Positions 6,873 to 11,638 of a stretch of DNA of 11,638 bases are shown piece after piece. A program made the translations under genes and the position numbers. The stretch is taken from contig JAFWDF010000007.1 of NCBI GenBank assembly GCA_017534025.1, forward strand, positions 1 through 11,638, written 5' to 3'. Origin of the DNA: Bacillota bacterium. Its GTDB lineage: Bacteria > Bacillota > Clostridia > Peptostreptococcales > Anaerovoracaceae. How positions within the stretch are numbered: the stretch's first letter is position 1; every line of letters starts with the position of its first letter. Under the pieces are notes generated by a model, which saw only the letters and a list, made by a program, of their open reading frames with translations, had not been told where the DNA came from and did not search any database.

Positions 6873-8023
6873 CAGTTCCAGGATCCGGCGGCGCTGGCCG
6901 GATGATACATGGATTCGATCTGTTCATCGGTGAGCTCTACGCCGTACAGATCCTTGTAATATGCGCGTACATCCGCTGTCAGATCGTATTCCGGGAAGAG
7001 GTCCGGATACACGGTGGAAGCCATCCATTCGAGGGTCATCGGTGTATCCACGCCCGGCGTATAGGTCCGGTAGGAACCGAGCGGCATTTTGTAGACCTGC
7101 TTGTTTTTCACTGCCGAAACCGTGCTCCAGTCATCGTCACCGATGGCATTGGTGTACAGATCCTCCGGCTGTGTCTGCGTAAAGTTGGTAATAATGATAA
7201 TATCCGGATCCCAGGCATATACCTGTTCCATCGTAATCACCGCGTTGGAATTGTCCGCTTCCACTGCATTGGCCGCATTCAGGGCGCCGGCCGCGTCACA
7301 CCACCACTGTCCGAAGAAACTGGAGCCGGATGTGATCATTGTGTTTTCATCATACTGGAAAAGGAACAGCACGGACTTTTTGTCCGCGTCTGCAAGACCG
7401 GCGGTTTTAGCCTGAATTTCCTCATATTTTTTGTTGCTGAAATCGGATACCTTGCTGCTGATGCCGACAGAAGGATAAATCTGCCCCAGAAGCTGCATCC
7501 ACTCATCATAGGTCCGTATACAGTCGTAATTCCACTTGGTCGGAGATACACCGACAGCCGTCAGACCGGCATTTTCCAGCTTACTGCAGAGTTCCTTATT
7601 GCCCGCGTTATAATAAACAATCTGCGGATCCAGATCCAGCAGGGATTCGATATTCACATCGTCCCCGTTCATGATATCCGTTTTTACATTCAGGACTTCC
7701 GGAAACAGCTGTGACAGGATGCCGTTTTTGGCGGCATTCATGCTGGCCGGTTCCATGGCCAGGATGCTTTCCGCCGAACCGAGGAAAATGGTCAGTACGG
7801 AAGGCAGCGGCAGGATGTCCAGGATAACAACCCGTTCCGGGTCGGTTGGTACCGTAACGGTACGGTCCGCATGGTCCGTGATTGTGACATTACCGGAAGC
7901 AGCCGGTTCTGAAGAGGATCCGGAGCCTGCCGGAGAGCTGCCGCAGGCAGCCGTCAGGCACAGCAGGCATAGGCAGAGGGCCAGTGCGAGGAAACGGCGT
8001 GATCCTTTAAATAATGATTTCAT
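6872..8023 (-). CDS. Lipoprotein substrate-binding subunit of the FecBCD-type importer
   Basis: The 383-residue protein starts with a lipoprotein signal: basic MKSLFKGSRRF, a Leu/Cys-rich core and LTAAC with lipid-acceptor Cys27. A Gly/Ser linker follows. From about residue 45 comes a class III (BtuF/FhuD/TroA-like) binding-protein fold, with ITDHADRTVTVP, PERVVIL and the second-lobe motif WDPDIIIITN. It should capture ligand at the outer membrane face and hand it to the permease. The fold is shared by siderophore, heme, corrinoid and molybdate/tungstate (MolA-like) binders, so the substrate is open. AGGAG lies seven bases before the ATG. It follows the nitrogenase-like subunit by 68 nt, a gap that contains a hairpin. 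Confidence 0.92.
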   Translation of the reverse strand: MKSLFKGSRRFLALALCLCLLCLTAACGSSPAGSGSSSEPAASGNVTITDHADRTVTVPTDPERVVILDILPLPSVLTIFLGSAESILAMEPASMNAAKNGILSQLFPEVLNVKTDIMNGDDVNIESLLDLDPQIVYYNAGNKELCSKLENAGLTAVGVSPTKWNYDCIRTYDEWMQLLGQIYPSVGISSKVSDFSNKKYEEIQAKTAGLADADKKSVLFLFQYDENTMITSGSSFFGQWWCDAAGALNAANAVEADNSNAVITMEQVYAWDPDIIIITNFTQTQPEDLYTNAIGDDDWSTVSAVKNKQVYKMPLGSYRTYTPGVDTPMTLEWMASTVYPDLFPEYDLTADVRAYYKDLYGVELTDEQIESMYHPASAAGSWN

Positions 8024-8037
8024 ATCAGTTCTCCTTT

Positions 8038-8076
8038 CTGACTTCGCAGGGCTGATGAAAGGCGCTTTGAAGTCAG
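8038..8076 (-). promoter_or_regulatory. Inverted repeat between enzyme and importer genes
   Basis: CTGACTTC (8038-8045) and GAAGTCAG (8069-8076) form a perfect eight-base dyad with a 23-base loop. There is no U run. It could be an mRNA stabilising or processing hairpin that sets different levels of the enzyme and transporter parts of the transcript. Confidence 0.4.
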
Positions 8077-8091
8077 TCGTAGTGTAATGGA

Positions 8092-9267
8092 TCAGCTGCG
8101 CTGCAGCAGTTCATCAATTCGGAACGCTTTCCCGCAGAATACCGGTATTTCGGAGCGGAAGATCCGGCCGGAATAGGCTTCGTGCGGAAACGGAAGAAAT
8201 GCCTTCGGCGCTCCGCTGCGGGCAATGATTTTATACAGAGGATCGGCAATGACGGTATGGGCGCCGCGCACGGCTGTGATCAGTTCCGCTTCCGGCATAC
8301 CTTCATCTTCATCCGGCCAGAACGGGCAGGCCGTTCTTCCGAAGCGGCTGTCTTCCGGAAGCCGGTTAATGGCATCTGCAAGAGAATGCGCGAAGATTTC
8401 TTCCCCAATGACCAGAATGCGGTCTTCCGGGACCGTGAAACGCCCGGTATTTTCAAACTTTCCCCAGACCCTTCTGTCTTTTCCGTCCGCCAGTGTTTCA
8501 GCCACGGCCTGCAGGACGGCTTCCGTCTGCTCCGGTCCGACCGGCAGTCCTTCGACAAACGGCATGCCGCTTTTTCGTTTCATAAACTTTGCGGCTTTTC
8601 TCCCGGCGGAGGATACGACCACATTGCAGCCGGCACGATAGGCATGCGTCAGCGTTTCAAAGCTGTCGCCCATGGCCATGCAGCAGTTGACGGTAAAGCC
8701 GGCATCTTCGAAGGTCCGGCGCAGAACGGCAACATTATCATTAATAGAAAAATCCAGCGGCGTAACGCCCATCAGGTTAATGGTTCTGTCCGGCGCGTCT
8801 TTATATTCTGCCGGATTCGCAAAGCGCTCCAGCCAGGCACGGAACGCCAGGCCAACCCCGCTGACATAGGATTTCAGTCCGTCCGTCGGGACCGGAAGCA
8901 CCGGAATCCCGCACTCTTCCTCGATCAGATGCGCCACGCCGCGGTAATCAAAGGCAATGATATGCGGAATGGATGCGCCGCAGAGCGTGATGAAGCGCGG
9001 TTCCAGATCGGCGGCTGCCTGCACTACATCGCGGATGAGTACGGTGTCATCGCCCATGACGGCCGTGATTTCATCCAGCCCGGATACATACATCAGGCTG
9101 TCTGTATCAAACCAGCGAGGCTCATCATGGGTGGAATACGTCGAATTGCATCCCGACGGATCGTGCAGCACCGACATGCCGCCCAGTTCATACAGGGCGG
9201 AACAGACGCCGGAAACATCGGCGGTATAAGTGGACGTAAATACATGAGTCTGATAATCCGGTTTCAT
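8092..9267 (-). CDS. Nitrogenase component 1-like subunit (NifK/NifD superfamily), 391 aa
   Basis: This is one of two adjacent oxidoreductase/nitrogenase component 1-type proteins. Three cysteines (Cys22 in SGVCSALYE, Cys40 in DPSGC, Cys96 in ITLCGAS) are placed like the P-cluster ligands of NifD and NifK, with DPSGC resembling their GPxGC. The C-terminal half alternates strands and helices as expected for Rossmann-like domains. At 391 residues it is well below NifD/NifK length and near the size of dark-operative and other nitrogenase-like proteins. The ATG at 9267 is chosen because it overlaps the previous stop as ATGA and has GGGGGTG nine bases upstream; the in-frame ATG at 9285 lacks a placed site. 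It probably pairs with the 9264-10559 product and is reduced by the NifH-like protein. The substrate is unknown. Confidence 0.85.
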   Translation of the reverse strand: MKPDYQTHVFTSTYTADVSGVCSALYELGGMSVLHDPSGCNSTYSTHDEPRWFDTDSLMYVSGLDEITAVMGDDTVLIRDVVQAAADLEPRFITLCGASIPHIIAFDYRGVAHLIEEECGIPVLPVPTDGLKSYVSGVGLAFRAWLERFANPAEYKDAPDRTINLMGVTPLDFSINDNVAVLRRTFEDAGFTVNCCMAMGDSFETLTHAYRAGCNVVVSSAGRKAAKFMKRKSGMPFVEGLPVGPEQTEAVLQAVAETLADGKDRRVWGKFENTGRFTVPEDRILVIGEEIFAHSLADAINRLPEDSRFGRTACPFWPDEDEGMPEAELITAVRGAHTVIADPLYKIIARSGAPKAFLPFPHEAYSGRIFRSEIPVFCGKAFRIDELLQRS

Positions 9268-10559
9268 GAACAGCTGCACCCCCATCCTTTGATCTGTACC
9301 AGTTCCCGCATCGGTTTGGCGTTGACTGCGGCATCGCGGAGAAGCTCCATCAGATGCAGGATGCCCCGGTATCCGTACATACCTTCATTTTCCACAACGT
9401 TGACAAAGTAGTCTGTATCTTTGAAATACGCGCTTTTCTGTCCGATGGCAATGATTTTGCCGTCATAGCCGCGTTCCATGCGGCGGATATTCCAGCCCAG
9501 GGACTGGTAGATTTTCAGATCCGGGGCCTTTTGCTGCAGTTCTTCAAAGGTTTCCCGGGATTCGGTGAACACATCGATGAATACAGATTCTACCTGGAAT
9601 CCATGGTCCAGCAGGTACGAAGCCAGTTCCAGCGGACAGTCCACTGCTGTGTAATCGATGGAAACCGGCGTGCCGTCCAGCAGCGCGCGGGTTTCTTCCA
9701 CGGAAGCTTCCACCTCCGCCCGCAGCCGGCTGATCTCGTCTTCTGCCGGTGCTTCGATTTCCAGAAAATCAGCGGCTTTCTGAAGATCCGCATCGATGCG
9801 GTCATAGCTGTAGCCGGCATGCATCGGAATCCACTCCTGCCCCAGCCGGATCTGCATATCTTTTCCTGCCGTATTGGCTGTGACGTGGAATGTGAAGTTC
9901 GCTGCCGAGGCCGCCATCTGCAGGAATTCATCGTAGGTTTTGCAGGTATTGATATCCATGACCCGGACACCCTGTCTTTCCAGCAGAACATTCAAATCCG
10001 AATTTTCACCATACGGGAAGCAGTTTCCTACCAGATTTACCTGCTTTTTAGTGGTCTCTGTTTTCTGCAGGAGACGGTGCATCTGGCGCCAGAGGCTCGG
10101 CACGGCCGGGGTTTTCCGGCGCATGATCGGATTCATGTAACAGTCGATGAAGTCGATATCCGGATATTTCTCCCGCAGGACTTTATATACCCGCTGGTAA
10201 TTGACCGCCAGGAAATGATGCACGCAGCTGGTAAAGATCAGCATGGCGCGCGGCCGCTCTGGCAGTTCCGCGATGACCCGTTCCGTGCCGATCTGCAGGG
10301 CTTCTTCCATATCGCCTTCCAGGATATTGTCCTCCCCTACCGTGATGGTGGACATTTTGTCCATGGCGCCCATTTCGGCCGTGGTCAGGACAACACCGCG
10401 CAGGCAGCTCGTAGGACAGACAAAGATCTGGTGCGATTCCGGAAGCAGCGTACCGATGTGGACGATGTTCCAGACGCCGCGGACCGGAGACGCGTAGGCA
10501 AGCCCGATGTCCGCATTATATTCATATGTTATATCTTTGATTTTCTGAAATTCTTTCAT
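9264..10559 (-). CDS. Nitrogenase component 1-like subunit (NifD-like), 431 aa
   Basis: The protein begins MKEFQKIKDI at the ATG at 10559, which has AAGGTGAT just upstream. The open frame runs back to 10781 but there overlaps the NifH-like gene. The region AYASPVRGVW (21-30) resembles the NifD segment after its first P-cluster cysteine, but by eye that cysteine position is Leu20. Cysteines instead sit at 48 and 52 (VCPTSC) and at 112 (FTSCVHH). NLVGNCFPYGENSDL (175-189) aligns with the domain III entry of NifD. The tail ends WGCSCS, a cysteine pair not known to me from NifD. No equivalent of the FeMo-cofactor cysteine is visible, since the region reads HVTANTAGKD. It is coupled by ATGA to the next subunit gene and follows the NifH-like gene by 28 nt. 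Confidence 0.87.
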   Translation of the reverse strand: MKEFQKIKDITYEYNADIGLAYASPVRGVWNIVHIGTLLPESHQIFVCPTSCLRGVVLTTAEMGAMDKMSTITVGEDNILEGDMEEALQIGTERVIAELPERPRAMLIFTSCVHHFLAVNYQRVYKVLREKYPDIDFIDCYMNPIMRRKTPAVPSLWRQMHRLLQKTETTKKQVNLVGNCFPYGENSDLNVLLERQGVRVMDINTCKTYDEFLQMAASAANFTFHVTANTAGKDMQIRLGQEWIPMHAGYSYDRIDADLQKAADFLEIEAPAEDEISRLRAEVEASVEETRALLDGTPVSIDYTAVDCPLELASYLLDHGFQVESVFIDVFTESRETFEELQQKAPDLKIYQSLGWNIRRMERGYDGKIIAIGQKSAYFKDTDYFVNVVENEGMYGYRGILHLMELLRDAAVNAKPMRELVQIKGWGCSCS

Positions 10560-10587
10560 TTTGATCACCTTATGCTGTCGAACAGTC

Positions 10588-11337
10588 TTAAGAAGTCTCC
10601 AGCATCTTCTTTGCCAGCACCCGGATCTGGCGGGCGAATTCGCAGTCCGGGAAGGCTTCCATGACACCGCGGTTACTGTTCTGGGCATCGGAAATGGCAT
10701 TGTCACGCGGCAGGTCGGCGAGGATTTCCGTGTGCAGTTTCTGTGCCAGTTCCTGCACTTTTTCCAGCTCATCCGGTACATTTCGGCGATTCAGAATCAG
10801 CCCGCCCAGAGAGGCGTAACCTCTCTTCCGGAAGTTTTCCACGGCCAGGGCGATGTTTGCCGCTGCGTAGATGGACATATTCTCTCCGGAGGTAACGATA
10901 AATACTTTATCGGCATACCCTTCCCGGATCGGCATGGCGAATCCGCCGCAAACGACGTCGCCCAGTACGTCGTAAATGACCATGTCCGGCTTGACGATAT
11001 CAAATACATCCCGCTCATCCAGTGCTTCGAAAGCCGCTGCGATGCCTCTGCCGGCACAGCCCAGGCCCGGTGTCGGCCCGCCGGCTTCCGCGCAGACGAT
11101 CCCCTGATAACCGGTGCAGATCAGGTCGTCCAGTTCCGCATCATCCCGTTTCTCACGAAGAACGTCCAGCATGGTGGGAATCCGTTCCCCGCCATGCAGA
11201 TAAAGGGTGGAATCGGCTTTCGGGTCACATCCCACCTGCATCACTTTCATGCCCATTTCCGCGAATGCGCAGGACAGTGCAGTGGTTGTGGTGGACTTGC
11301 CGATGCCGCCTTTTCCGTAAATTGCAAATCGATACAT
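10588..11337 (-). CDS. NifH-like ATPase (nitrogenase reductase superfamily), 249 aa
   Basis: The protein starts MYRFAIYGKGGIGKS and has every key element of the NifH/BchL/CfbC group. These are the deviant Walker A GKGGIGKST (8-16), switch I CDPKADST (37-44), cluster ligand Cys94 in GCAGRG, switch II DVLG (123-126) and cluster ligand Cys130 in DVVCGGFAMP. As a homodimer it should hold one [4Fe-4S] cluster between subunits and pass electrons to component 1 on ATP hydrolysis. Arg97 is at the position of the NifH ADP-ribosylation site. At 249 residues it is shorter than true NifH, as in nitrogenase-like paralogues. GAGG lies nine bases before the ATG at 11337. The open frame up to 11400 is rejected as it reads through the leader terminator. 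It is the first gene of the operon. Confidence 0.95.
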   Translation of the reverse strand: MYRFAIYGKGGIGKSTTTTALSCAFAEMGMKVMQVGCDPKADSTLYLHGGERIPTMLDVLREKRDDAELDDLICTGYQGIVCAEAGGPTPGLGCAGRGIAAAFEALDERDVFDIVKPDMVIYDVLGDVVCGGFAMPIREGYADKVFIVTSGENMSIYAAANIALAVENFRKRGYASLGGLILNRRNVPDELEKVQELAQKLHTEILADLPRDNAISDAQNSNRGVMEAFPDCEFARQIRVLAKKMLETS

Positions 11338-11361
11338 TTTGTTTTTCCTCATTACTTTAAT

Positions 11362-11387
11362 AAAAAACTGCCGGCTGGAGCCGGCAG
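11362..11387 (-). terminator. Intrinsic terminator inside the operon leader (attenuator)
   Basis: On the minus strand CTGCCGGC (11380-11387) pairs perfectly with GCCGGCAG (11368-11375) over a four-base loop, followed directly by six U residues (11362-11367). It stands only about 25 nt before the NifH-like start codon and well after the promoter, so by position it must act as a conditional terminator in the leader rather than as the end of a gene. Confidence 0.85.
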
Positions 11388-11525
11388 GATAAGAATACAA
11401 ATAGTTGCGATCGTGTCACTATAAGGGAATGACCCGGAAAAACACTGAGCGTGTCAAACCAGGAATTCTCTTTTTATACTCGTTTTCTTATCCTCCTGCT
11501 CAGAACGTTCTTAACAGTTGGGTTT
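11368..11525 (-). promoter_or_regulatory. Structured 5' leader, candidate riboswitch of unrecognised class
   Basis: A perfect ten-pair stem closes the leader: AGGATAAGAA (plus 11485-11494 read on minus) with TTCTTATCCT (plus 11386-11395). Inside are a stem-loop of CCUGG with CCGGG (11459-11463 and 11433-11437) topped by ACAC/GUGU (11451-11454 and 11442-11445), and a shorter stem AUAGU/ACUAU (11418-11422 and 11401-11405). That gives a three-way junction. The 3' strand of the closing stem overlaps the first two bases of the terminator stem. A slipped pairing with GCAG from the 5' side could take four, so the two folds compete. Folding was by eye. I do not see the core of SAM-I, cobalamin, TPP, FMN, T-box or c-di-GMP RNAs. 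No start codon follows the AGGAGG at the 5' strand, so a leader peptide is unlikely. Confidence 0.6.
11502..11511. promoter_or_regulatory. Perfect palindrome just downstream of the predicted transcription start
   Basis: AGAACGTTCT is a perfect ten-base palindrome about 15-25 bases after the predicted start of transcription. The position suits a repressor operator, but it may instead be a short RNA hairpin in front of the structured leader. It does not match the spacing of the Gram-positive LexA box. Confidence 0.3.
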
Positions 11526-11531
11526 TTTTTG

Positions 11532-11560
11532 ATTCTAACAGAGATATAAATAGATTACAA
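11532..11560 (-). promoter_or_regulatory. Promoter of the nitrogenase-like/HydEF operon
   Basis: On the minus strand TTGTAA (11555-11560) is separated by 17 bases from TAGAAT (11532-11537), with an extended-10 TG. This is a near-consensus sigma-70 promoter and not a sigma-54 (-24/-12) site of the kind seen for many nif genes. Transcription should start near 11525, giving a leader of about 190 nt. Confidence 0.75.
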
Positions 11561-11575
11561 CTAAAATAATTAATT

Positions 11576-11603
11576 AACAAAGCTGCCGCAAAATAGCGGC
11601 AGC
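11576..11603 (-). terminator. Terminator of a minus-strand gene upstream of the window
   Basis: GCTGCCGC (11582-11589) and GCGGCAGC (11596-11603) form an eight-pair stem with a six-base loop, followed on the minus strand by UUUGUUAAUUAAUU. It insulates the operon promoter from whatever lies beyond 11638. The remaining bases 11604-11638 are AT-rich and too short to assign. Confidence 0.7.
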
Positions 11604-11638
11604 CTGTTGAAATAATGAGCTTATATTAAATTGTTATG

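Noticed and set aside
5167..7714. Plus-strand open frames opposite the importer genes (5167-6234, 6241-6786, 6734-7714)
   Set aside because: These are antisense shadows of well-supported ABC transporter genes.
8182..10664. Long plus-strand open frames (8182-9411 and 9354-10664) opposite the component 1-like genes
   Set aside because: They are antisense shadows with Arg/His/Phe-rich composition, no recognisable domains and no placed ribosome sites.
10560..10781. N-terminal extension of the NifD-like frame
   Set aside because: It overlaps the NifH-like gene in another frame, reads as Arg/Trp/Cys-rich nonsense, and a well-placed ribosome site supports the ATG at 10559.
8092..11337. True nitrogenase (nifHDK)
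   Set aside because: The subunits are too short, cofactor ligands are not seen, the cysteine set is altered in one subunit, and nifB/nifE/nifN and a sigma-54 promoter are missing.
11338..11400. N-terminal extension of the NifH-like frame
   Set aside because: It would encode the leader terminator hairpin. NifH-type proteins begin a few residues before the P-loop, as with the ATG at 11337.
11362..11525. SAM-I riboswitch or T-box as the leader class
   Set aside because: The TTCTTATCC string recalls the start of SAM-I, but it lies at the 3' side and the AGAGGTGGAGGGA core is missing. The T-box sequence is also absent.
1..11638. CRISPR array, insertion sequence, tRNA or rRNA
   Set aside because: No repeat-spacer pattern, transposase frame, paired long terminal repeats or cloverleaf was seen in reading both strands.

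Overview
The window looks like chromosome of an anaerobic Firmicute, most likely a Clostridia-type gut or sediment bacterium. The evidence is strong AGGAGG-type ribosome binding sites, AT-rich intergenic DNA around genes of middling GC, classical U-tailed hairpin terminators, a DUF134 regulator, and several oxygen-sensitive iron-sulfur proteins. Every convincing gene is on the minus strand, so transcription runs from high to low coordinates. The species cannot be named from the sequence.

The centrepiece is one long operon from about 11525 down to 2417. It starts with a good promoter (11532-11560) and a leader of about 190 nt. The leader ends in a textbook intrinsic terminator only some 25 nt before the first start codon, so the operon is probably controlled by attenuation or a riboswitch; I do not recognise the class. 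The genes then follow in order: a NifH-like ATPase (10588-11337); two different nitrogenase component 1-like subunits (9264-10559 and 8092-9267); a complete FecBCD/BtuFCD-type importer made of a lipoprotein, a permease and an ATPase (6872-8023, 5859-6872, 5041-5862); HydF (3842-5056); a TM1266-family small protein (3521-3775); and HydE (2417-3511). Most junctions overlap by 1 to 16 nt or are separated by less than 70 nt.

The gene set is unusual. A nitrogenase-like enzyme (reductase plus a probable heteromeric catalytic component) is transcribed with its own importer and with two of the three [FeFe]-hydrogenase maturases. HydG, a hydrogenase subunit and nifB/nifE/nifN are not in the window. 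The component 1-like proteins are short, one has a rearranged cysteine set, and no FeMo-cofactor ligand pattern is visible. Nitrogen fixation is therefore unlikely. I infer a nitrogenase-superfamily reductase acting on an imported substrate or using an imported metal or chelate, perhaps with HydE/HydF-related chemistry. The actual substrate is unknown.

Below the operon lie four smaller genes: a membrane-anchored Amidase_2 peptidoglycan hydrolase (1688-2338); a DUF134 HTH regulator with a cysteine-rich tail (1109-1519), whose promoter carries two dyads; a 75-residue protein with a CX2CX3CX3C motif (805-1032), ended by a strong terminator; and a small membrane protein with an acidic tail (189-680), with its own promoter and terminator. 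At the extreme left a plus-strand terminator (104-126) closes a transcript that enters from outside. At the extreme right another terminator (11576-11603) closes a minus-strand gene lying beyond the window.
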